From: an uncultured Haemophilus sp.
Lineage (GTDB): Bacteria > Pseudomonadota > Gammaproteobacteria > Enterobacterales > Pasteurellaceae
NCBI GenBank assembly: GCA_959600045.1
Contig: CAUGKJ010000085.1
Location: 1 to 5,076, forward strand
DNA length: 5,076 nucleotides
Reading direction: 5' to 3'
Each line of letters begins with the position of its first letter. Within the stretch, counting starts at the first letter, position 1. The notes below the pieces were generated by a model. It had not been told where the DNA came from. It saw nothing but the letters and a program-made list of their open reading frames with translations, and did no database searches. The translations under genes and the position numbers were made by a program. Of this stretch, positions 1 to 4,230 are shown piece by piece.

Positions 1-1878
1 GCAGCAGGCTGTTTATTGCAATATGCAAAAGAAACACAACGTGCTTCTCTGCCACACATTCAAAGCATCAGTGTTATTCAAAATAACGATAATATTCAAT
101 TAGATGCTGCAACACGCCGAAATTTAGAACTCACTCAAAATCTTGCAGGTGGCACAGAAAACACACTTGCTTCAGTATTAGATAAATGTGTTACGCCAAT
201 GGGCAGCCGTTTGTTAAAACGTTGGATTCATCAACCTATCCGTCAAACAGACATTCTATTAAAACGCCAAAAAACGATTGGTGAAATTATTGAGCAAGAT
301 TTGTATCACGAATTGCAGCCTTATTTGCAACAAGTGGGGGATATGGAACGGATTCTTGCCCGTGTAGCACTGCGTTCTGCACGTCCTCGCGATCTCACAC
401 GTTTACGTACTGCATTAGAACAAATTGAACCGATAAAATCGCTGATTCATACAAAAACATCATCAAATTTGACCGCACTTTCCGCGCAAATCGATGATTT
501 TTCCGCGCAAATCGAGCTACTTCAAAAAGCAATTATTGAAACTCCTCCATTATTAATTCGCGATGGTGGCGTTATTGCTGAAGGCTATAATGCCGAATTA
601 GATGAATGGCGAACCCTTTCAGCTGGTGCAACACAATATTTAGAAAATTTAGAACAACGCGAACGGGAAAGTACAGGTATTGATACCTTAAAAATTGGCT
701 TTAATGCGGTGCATGGTTATTACATTCAAATTAGTCAAGGGCAAGCTCATAAAGCACCTATTCATTATGTTCGTCGTCAAACTTTAAAAAATGCCGAACG
801 CTACATTATTCCTGAATTAAAAGAATATGAAGATAAGGTTTTAAAATCAAAAGGGGCGGCGCTTGCTTTAGAAAAGCAACTTTATGATGAATTATTTGAT
901 CTATTGTTGCCACATTTAGGTCAATTACAGTTAGCGAGCTTAGCATTGTCTGAATTGGATGTGTTAGTTAACCTCGCAGAACGAGCCGAAACCTTAAATT
1001 ATGTAGCACCACAATTTAGCGATGAAATTGGCGTAAAAATTGAAAATGGTCGCCATCCTGTCGTGGAACAAGTCTTAAAATACCCCTTTATTGCTAACCC
1101 TGTGAATCTCAATCAGCAACGTCATTTATTGATTATTACTGGCCCCAATATGGGCGGTAAAAGTACCTATATGCGTCAAACAGCTTTAATTACGTTGATG
1201 GCTTATATAGGCAGTTTTGTACCGGCTGATAGCGCGGTTATTGGGCAAATTGATCGTATTTTTACTCGAATTGGTGCCTCTGATGATTTAGCATCCGGTC
1301 GTTCTACATTTATGGTGGAAATGACAGAAATGGCGAATATTCTTCATCAAGCCACTTCACAAAGTTTAGTTCTGATTGATGAAATAGGACGAGGCACTTC
1401 TACTTATGATGGGCTTTCTTTAGCTTGGGCTTGTGCTGAATGGTTAGCGAAGAAAACTCGTTCACTTACGTTATTTGCGACCCATTATTTTGAACTCACC
1501 GCACTGCCAGAACAAATTGAAGGCATTGCCAATATTCATTTAGATGCATTAGAACATAACAATACCATCGCCTTTATGCACGCTGTTCAAGACGGTGCGG
1601 CAAGTAAAAGTTATGGTCTTGCTGTTGCAGCATTGGCTGGTGTACCACAATCTGTCATTAAACTGGCGAAGCAAAAATTGCATCAGTTAGAAAAACTGTC
1701 AGCACAAAATGGTGATCAACAAATTCAACATCTAAGAGCGTTAAATCAACATCAAGGTGAATTGGATTTTGAAGCGGAGCCTGATGCTTTACGCGAAGCC
1801 ATTGAGCAACTTGATCCAGATGAATTAAGTCCAAAACAAGCCTTAGCTTATCTGTATCAATTGAAGAAAATGCTGTAA
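1..1878 (+). CDS. mutS: DNA mismatch repair protein MutS, N-terminus missing (cut by window start)
   Basis: MutS binds mismatched or unpaired bases as a dimer and, with ATP, recruits MutL to start methyl-directed mismatch repair. The frame is open from base 1, beginning [14 protein letters not shown], and ends at TAA 1876-1878, giving 625 codons. Aligning Walker A with E. coli MutS (Lys620, from memory) suggests about 233 N-terminal residues are lost, including the mismatch-reading Phe-x-Glu domain and most of the connector. What remains is the lever/clamp core, then the ATPase: Walker [10 protein letters not shown] (1141-1167), the [10 protein letters not shown] signature (about 1282-1311), Walker [13 protein letters not shown] (from 1366) and the ATHYFEL histidine motif (about 1480-1500). 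The C-terminal helical tail ends YQLKKML. The TTG at 16 is not the real start. A 21-bp tandem duplication sits in the clamp region (479-520). The gene converges on glpX with a shared terminator. Identification is near certain. Confidence 0.97.
   Translation, partial: AAGCLLQYAKETQRASLPHIQSISVIQNNDNIQLDAATRRNLELTQNLAGGTENTLASVLDKCVTPMGSRLLKRWIHQPIRQTDILLKRQKTIGEIIEQDLYHELQPYLQQVGDMERILARVALRSARPRDLTRLRTALEQIEPIKSLIHTKTSSNLTALSAQIDDFSAQIELLQKAIIETPPLLIRDGGVIAEGYNAELDEWRTLSAGATQYLENLEQRERESTGIDTLKIGFNAVHGYYIQISQGQAHKAPIHYVRRQTLKNAERYIIPELKEYEDKVLKSKGAALALEKQLYDELFDLLLPHLGQLQLASLALSELDVLVNLAERAETLNYVAPQFSDEIGVKIENGRHPVVEQVLKYPFIANPVNLNQQRHLLIITGPNMGGKSTYMRQTALITLMAYIGSFVPADSAVIGQIDRIFTRIGASDDLASGRSTFMVEMTEMANILHQATSQSLVLIDEIGRGTSTYDGLSLAWACAEWLAKKTRSLTLFATHYFELTALPEQIEGIANIHLDALEHNNTIAFMHAVQDGAASKSYGLAVAALAGVPQSVIKLAKQKLHQLEKLSAQNGDQQIQHLRALNQHQGELDFEAEPDALREAIEQLDPDELSPKQALAYLYQLKKML
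472..480 (-). other. DNA uptake signal sequence (Haemophilus type, perfect core)
   Basis: ACCGCACTT on the plus strand is AAGTGCGGT on the minus strand, the exact 9-base core of the Haemophilus uptake signal used by naturally competent cells to recognise kin DNA. The minus strand continues with C and then an AT tract (CAAATTTGATG), matching the extended consensus. It lies inside mutS and is translated as part of TAL. It is the main clue to the taxonomic group. Confidence 0.85.
479..520 (+). repeat. 21-bp tandem duplication inside mutS
   Basis: TTTCCGCGCAAATCGA occurs at 479-494 and again at 500-515, a 16-bp identical core repeated with a 21-bp (seven-codon) period. The frame is kept, giving the protein repeat [12 protein letters not shown] in the clamp/lever region. 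The remaining five bases of each unit differ. The first copy overlaps the end of the uptake signal core at 472-480. Confidence 0.8.
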
Positions 1879-1884
1879 GAAATA

Positions 1885-1929
1885 AAAAGAGCGGTCAAAA
1901 AATTCATTGTTTTTTATGACCGCTCTTTT
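1885..1929. terminator. Bidirectional intrinsic terminator between convergent mutS and glpX
   Basis: AAAAGAGCGGTCA (1885-1897) and TGACCGCTCTTTT (1917-1929) form a perfect 13-bp stem around a 19-base loop. The loop is itself able to pair partly, A-run against T-run. The T-run on the right serves mutS and the A-run on the left gives a U-run for glpX transcripts on the minus strand. The stop codons of the two genes lie 7 bases from either end. Each arm contains a one-mismatch uptake signal core (AAGAGCGGT), a common terminator design in Haemophilus. Confidence 0.85.
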
Positions 1930-1936
1930 ATTTTCA

Positions 1937-2950
1937 CTAATTTCTTAAAATCTCATAGATTTCAGAATCTTTTCTATCGAGATAATGGATGGATTGGATT
2001 TTACGAATGGTGCGTGATTTACCACGGATTAATAAGGTTTCAGTGGTAGCTAAGTTGCCACGACGAGAAATCCCTTTGAGTAATTCACCGTGCGTAATTC
2101 CCGTTGCGGCAAAAACAAGGTTATCATCACGCACTAAATCTTCTAATTTTAAGACTTCATTGACCTTCACACCTAAGGCTTCACAACGTTGAACTTCTTC
2201 AGCGGCAATTTTACGATTTTCTTCCGTATCGCCTTTCACTTTATTGCGTGGAATAAGACGAGCTTGCATATCTCCACCTAATGCTCGAATTGCAGCGGCG
2301 GCTGCCACACCTTCAGGTGCACCGCCAATGCCATAAACCATATCCACTTCAGCATCAGGTAAGCAACATAAAACCGAAGCCGCCACATCACCATCCGGAA
2401 TAGCCATCACGCGAATACCAAGATTATGCATTTGTTTAATCACTTCATCATGACGTGGTTTAGCGAGCACCATCACGGTTAAATCCGATAAGGATTTACC
2501 TAAACGAGAAGCCACACGGCGAAGGTTTTGTTCAATCGGTAAACTTAAATCGATCATGCCTTTCACTTCAGGGCCGACGACCAATTTTTCCATATACATA
2601 TCGGGTGCTTTTAAGAAGGTACGTTTACCACCAGCTGCCAACACAGAAATGGCATTTGATTGACCCATTGCAGTCATTCTTGTGCCATCAATCGGATCAA
2701 CCGCAATAGAAACGAGCTCACCATTACCTGAGCCCACTTTTTCGCCAATATAAAGCATTGGTGCTTCGTCAATTTCTCCTTCACCAATCACTATTTCACC
2801 GTCCATATGGATTAAATTCAGCATATAACGCATAGCTTTAACTGCCGCCTCATCCGCCGCATTTTTATTACCACGTCCAAGCCAAGTATAAGCTGCTAAT
2901 GCTGCCGCTTCGGTTACTCTTGAAAATTCAATAGCTAATGCACGATTCAT
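1937..2950 (-). CDS. glpX: Fructose-1,6-bisphosphatase class II (GlpX)
   Basis: GlpX hydrolyses fructose 1,6-bisphosphate to fructose 6-phosphate plus phosphate in the cytoplasm. This is the committed gluconeogenic step and needs a divalent metal, usually Mn2+. The 337-residue product is the normal family length (about 336 in E. coli). Metal and active-site positions of the E. coli enzyme are conserved: Asp33, Glu57 in GEGEIDEAPML (56-66), Asp85 in DPIDGT (85-90) and Glu213 in GGAPEG. E. coli has Glu at residue 88 (DPIEGT) and this protein has Asp. I chose the ATG at 2950-2948 because MNRALAIEFSRVTE matches the family N-terminus and CTCTCCC (2955-2961) is a good Shine-Dalgarno GGGAGAG on the minus strand. 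An in-frame TTG at 2968 would add six unsupported residues and swallow that site. Here glpX stands alone, without glpF or glpK beside it, converging on mutS and divergent from zapB. A PurR-type operator lies upstream. Confidence 0.96.
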   Translation of the reverse strand: MNRALAIEFSRVTEAAALAAYTWLGRGNKNAADEAAVKAMRYMLNLIHMDGEIVIGEGEIDEAPMLYIGEKVGSGNGELVSIAVDPIDGTRMTAMGQSNAISVLAAGGKRTFLKAPDMYMEKLVVGPEVKGMIDLSLPIEQNLRRVASRLGKSLSDLTVMVLAKPRHDEVIKQMHNLGIRVMAIPDGDVAASVLCCLPDAEVDMVYGIGGAPEGVAAAAAIRALGGDMQARLIPRNKVKGDTEENRKIAAEEVQRCEALGVKVNEVLKLEDLVRDDNLVFAATGITHGELLKGISRRGNLATTETLLIRGKSRTIRKIQSIHYLDRKDSEIYEILRN

Positions 2951-2979
2951 TTTTCTCTCCCAATGCAAAAAGTCTCGTT

Positions 2980-2985
2980 ATTTTA
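2980..2985 (-). promoter_or_regulatory. Putative glpX promoter -10 element
   Basis: On the minus strand these bases read TAAAAT, five of six matches to TATAAT, about 30 bases upstream of the glpX start codon. No good -35 is present at the usual spacing (TTATGC at 3008-3003 is weak). The PurR-type palindrome occupies the spacer, a typical place for a repressor. This is inference from spacing only. Confidence 0.4.
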
Positions 2986-2990
2986 TCACT

Positions 2991-3006
2991 AAGCAAACGT
3001 TTGCAT
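2991..3006. promoter_or_regulatory. PurR-type operator in the glpX-zapB divergent region
   Basis: AAGCAAACGTTTGCAT contains the perfect 12-bp palindrome GCAAACGTTTGC (2993-3004). It matches 14 of 16 positions of the E. coli PurR consensus ACGCAAACGTTTGCGT, including the central CG typical of LacI-family operators. It sits just upstream of the likely glpX -10 and about 10 bases upstream of the likely zapB -35. It could therefore repress glpX and possibly influence zapB. Another LacI-family regulator with a similar half-site cannot be excluded. Confidence 0.7.
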
Positions 3007-3014
3007 AATAAATT

Positions 3015-3041
3015 TTGACAAGAGGCTTTTAAAAATAGGAT
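3015..3041 (+). promoter_or_regulatory. Putative zapB promoter
   Basis: A perfect -35 TTGACA (3015-3020) is followed after 15 bases by TAGGAT (3036-3041), four of six matches to the -10 consensus. The 15-base spacer is short. A second candidate -10, TAGAAT, lies at 3050-3055 without a good -35. Either would give a short 5' leader before the zapB ribosome site. Confidence 0.45.
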
Positions 3042-3093
3042 TAAGTCGGTAGAATAAAGCCGTTTCGGACTTATTTTAAAAAAGGAAATCACT

Positions 3094-3312
3094 ATGTCTT
3101 TAGAAATTTTAGATCAGCTTGAAGAAAAAATTAGACAAGCAGTAGAAACCATTCAATTACTTCAACTTGAAGTAGAAGAATTAAAAGAACAAAAAAATCA
3201 ATCTCAACAAGCGGTAGAAGCGTTGCAACATGAAAACGAGCAACTTAAAAATGAACACCGCAACTGGCAAGAACATATTCGTTCATTGTTGGGTAAATTC
3301 GACAACGTATAA
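3094..3312 (+). CDS. zapB: Cell division protein ZapB
   Basis: ZapB is a small cytoplasmic coiled-coil protein recruited by ZapA to the FtsZ ring. In E. coli it helps ring assembly and, through MatP, links the divisome to the terminus region. The 72-residue product starts MSLEILDQLEEKIRQAVETIQLLQLEVEELKE and ends WQEHIRSLLGKFDNV. Both ends match E. coli ZapB (81 residues), but the middle is about seven residues (one heptad) shorter. Almost the whole protein is a predicted coiled coil rich in Glu, Gln, Lys and Leu. AAGGAA (3082-3087) gives a good ribosome site six bases before the ATG. The stop TAA (3310-3312) overlaps a perfect TATAAT that probably serves mioC. A terminator follows, so zapB looks monocistronic. 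Confidence 0.92.
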   Translation: MSLEILDQLEEKIRQAVETIQLLQLEVEELKEQKNQSQQAVEALQHENEQLKNEHRNWQEHIRSLLGKFDNV

Positions 3313-3313
3313 T
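3286..3313 (+). promoter_or_regulatory. Putative mioC promoter at the zapB stop codon
   Basis: TATAAT (3308-3313) is a perfect -10 hexamer that includes the zapB stop codon. TTGTTG (3286-3291) is a partial -35 (TTG conserved) at a 16-base spacing. The predicted start lies near A3320, which is the first base of the hairpin at 3320-3344. No DnaA box is visible here, unlike the DnaA-repressed mioC promoter of E. coli. Confidence 0.5.
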
Positions 3314-3319
3314 GACTAT

Positions 3320-3350
3320 AAAGGCTTAGAAAATCTAAGCCTTTTTTCTT
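3320..3350 (+). terminator. Intrinsic terminator after zapB
   Basis: AAAGGCTTAGA (3320-3330) pairs perfectly with TCTAAGCCTTT (3334-3344) around an AAA loop, followed by a T-rich tail to 3350. It starts seven bases after the zapB stop and ends just before the mioC ribosome site. Confidence 0.88.
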
Positions 3351-3363
3351 ATTAGGAAACAAT

Positions 3364-3801
3364 ATGAATATTTGCGTGATTTCAGGCAGCACATTAGGTG
3401 GCGCTGAATATGTGGCAGAGCATTTAGAAGATGTATTAAAAACACAAAATTTTTCTACCGCACTTTTCCACGGACCAGAACTTGATGATGTGATTGATGA
3501 AAATATTTGGTTAATTGTCACTTCAACACATGGCGCAGGTGAATTGCCTGATAATTTGAAACCACTCTTTGAACAAATTGCGGCATCAGATAAAGATTTC
3601 TCTTCTCTCCGCTTTGCCGTTGTAGGCTTAGGCAATTCAGATTACGATACATTCTGTCATGCCGTGAATAAAGTTGAAACACAATTAAGTGAAAAAAATG
3701 CGGTCAAAATTTGCGACAGTTTAAAAATCGATGTCTTGCATGTTGATGATCAAGAACAATTTGCTGAAGATTGGCTACCACAATTTATAAATGCACTTTA
3801 G
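3364..3801 (+). CDS. mioC: MioC, flavodoxin-like FMN-binding protein
   Basis: MioC is a small cytoplasmic FMN-binding electron carrier of the flavodoxin fold. In E. coli it supports biotin synthase activity in vitro, and its physiological role is less clear. The 145 residues cover the full family length (147 in E. coli). The phosphate loop is [15 protein letters not shown] (residues 8-22). The first flavin loop is [11 protein letters not shown] (about 54-64) and the second is [13 protein letters not shown] (about 87-99). The ATG at 3364 is preceded by TAGGAA (3353-3358), a fair ribosome site. The gene lies between zapB and the replication origin and is transcribed toward the origin, as in E. 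coli. Terminators on both sides suggest its own transcript. A one-mismatch uptake signal lies at 3696-3704. Confidence 0.95.
   Translation: MNICVISGSTLGGAEYVAEHLEDVLKTQNFSTALFHGPELDDVIDENIWLIVTSTHGAGELPDNLKPLFEQIAASDKDFSSLRFAVVGLGNSDYDTFCHAVNKVETQLSEKNAVKICDSLKIDVLHVDDQEQFAEDWLPQFINAL
3696..3704 (+). other. Degenerate DNA uptake signal in mioC
   Basis: AAATGCGGT differs from the Haemophilus core AAGTGCGGT at one base and is followed by CAAAATTT, the expected AT-rich flank. The flank makes a decayed or weak uptake site more likely than chance. Confidence 0.55.
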
Positions 3802-3808
3802 TCATAAT

Positions 3809-3836
3809 AAAGCGATAATTTGAGTTATCGCTTTTT
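3809..3836 (+). terminator. Intrinsic terminator after mioC
   Basis: AAAGCGATAA (3809-3818) pairs perfectly with TTATCGCTTT (3825-3834) around the loop TTTGAG, followed by more T residues. It lies directly after the mioC stop and ends ten bases before the first DnaA box, separating mioC transcription from the origin. Confidence 0.88.
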
Positions 3837-3845
3837 CTTTATCTA

Positions 3846-3854
3846 TTATCCAAA
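3846..3854 (+). promoter_or_regulatory. DnaA box (TTATCCAAA, R3-like)
   Basis: One mismatch from the TTATNCACA consensus and identical to the weak R3 box of E. coli oriC. It is the mioC-proximal member of the first box pair. Confidence 0.65.
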
Positions 3855-3863
3855 AAAATCACC

Positions 3864-3872
3864 TGTGGATAA
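3864..3872 (-). promoter_or_regulatory. DnaA box (perfect TTATCCACA)
   Basis: TGTGGATAA on the plus strand is a perfect high-affinity DnaA box on the minus strand. It starts 18 bases after the box at 3846. Confidence 0.9.
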
Positions 3873-3935
3873 CTTTAATAAAACCTGTCAAAAACGTGTT
3901 CTTTTCCACTGAGTAAATATGATGATTGTTTTAAC

Positions 3936-3944
3936 TGTGGATAA
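3936..3944 (-). promoter_or_regulatory. DnaA box (perfect TTATCCACA)
   Basis: TGTGGATAA on the plus strand is a perfect high-affinity box on the minus strand. It is divergent from the next box, which starts 18 bases later. Confidence 0.9.
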
Positions 3945-3953
3945 AATTAAAGG

Positions 3954-3962
3954 TTATCCACA
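3954..3962 (+). promoter_or_regulatory. DnaA box (perfect TTATCCACA, R1-like)
   Basis: This is a perfect box on the plus strand. Among the perfect TTATCCACA boxes it is the one closest to the unwinding region. Its orientation relative to the AT-rich side matches E. coli R1. Confidence 0.9.
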
Positions 3963-4037
3963 AGAAAAAGCCTTCAAACTGACGACATTTCAACACAGTC
4001 TAAAACGATCTAACTTCTTCATTTAAAAAAGAAAAAG

Positions 4038-4135
4038 GATCTTATTCACAAGGTAAAAGGATCTTAATAGTAACAATAATAAGATCTTTATATATAAATA
4101 GATCTTATTCTTATTACCTCTCGATCTTCTCTTAT
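4038..4135 (+). repeat. Phased GATCTT repeats forming the DNA unwinding element
   Basis: GATCTT begins at 4038, 4060, 4083, 4101 and 4123, with spacings of 22, 23, 18 and 22 bases, close to two helical turns. The first two copies share AAAAGGATCTTA (4033-4044 and 4055-4066). These resemble the GATC-starting 13-mers of E. coli oriC. On the minus strand, 4104-4092 reads GATCTATTTATAT, one base from the E. coli left 13-mer GATCTATTTATTT. The stretch 4064-4118 is almost entirely A and T between the GATC sites, as expected for strand opening. Confidence 0.8.
4042..4050 (+). promoter_or_regulatory. DnaA box (TTATTCACA) at the edge of the unwinding region
   Basis: The sequence fits TTATNCACA fully. 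It overlaps by its flank the GATC at 4038-4041 and lies immediately before the AT-rich repeats. Methylation of that GATC, or SeqA bound there, could affect DnaA access. Confidence 0.75.
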
Positions 4136-4176
4136 CACAAATTGAATTCTTGCTTTCAAGCACACGTAATTTTCAG

Positions 4177-4182
4177 TAGAAT
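4177..4182 (+). promoter_or_regulatory. Putative mnmG promoter -10 element
   Basis: TAGAAT is five of six matches to TATAAT, about 50 bases before the mnmG start. The only -35 at 17-base spacing is TTTCAA (4154-4159), which is weak. GATC sites at 4197 and 4204 follow closely, so the promoter may be sensitive to the methylation state after replication, as suggested for E. coli gidA. Confidence 0.4.
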
Positions 4183-4230
4183 AGCGCCTATTTTTAGATC
4201 GAAGATCAAATTGAAGACGAAGAGAGAGAT

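Larger units (their letters stand above)
3846..4135. other. oriC: Chromosomal replication origin (oriC)
   Basis: The 429-base gap between mioC and mnmG holds no gene and shows a full set of origin signals. There are three perfect TTATCCACA boxes (3864-3872 minus, 3936-3944 minus, 3954-3962 plus), one TTATTCACA (4042-4050 plus) and one TTATCCAAA (3846-3854 plus). GATC sites at 4007, 4038, 4060, 4083, 4101 and 4123 would serve Dam methylation and SeqA. An AT-rich unwinding region lies on the mnmG side. The mioC - boxes - AT-rich region - gidA order equals E. coli oriC. I could not find a convincing IHF site by eye. The outer limits are estimates. DnaA would load here to start bidirectional replication. 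Confidence 0.93.

Noticed and set aside
16..18. TTG at 16 as the start of a 620-residue MutS
   Set aside because: The frame is open upstream to base 1 with family sequence (AAGCL), so the gene simply enters from outside the window.
1989..2192. 67-codon open frame on the plus strand
   Set aside because: It lies antisense inside the well-supported glpX gene and has no recognisable protein features.
2951..2968. TTG at 2968 as the glpX start, adding six residues
   Set aside because: The Shine-Dalgarno GGGAGAG lies inside that extension, and the ATG at 2950 gives the family N-terminus.
3207..3215. ACAAGCGGT in zapB, the core of the Actinobacillus pleuropneumoniae-type uptake signal
   Set aside because: It is a single copy without the AT-rich flank and fits the coding of QQAV, so chance is likely. 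The perfect Haemophilus-type core in mutS is better evidence.
3204..3635. 143-codon open frame on the minus strand
   Set aside because: It runs antisense across the zapB 3' end, a terminator and mioC, both of which are clear genes. The sequence is Ser/Cys-rich noise.
4132..4140. TTATCACAA as a further DnaA box
   Set aside because: It lacks one base relative to TTATNCACA and does not align without a gap.
4204..4216. GATCAAATTGAAG as an IHF site
   Set aside because: The TTR half of the IHF consensus is missing at the required spacing.
3802..4230. A small gene, RNA gene or novel system in the 429-base gap
   Set aside because: The gap is fully explained by a terminator, origin elements and a promoter. 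No tRNA, CRISPR repeat or coding frame with a ribosome site was seen.
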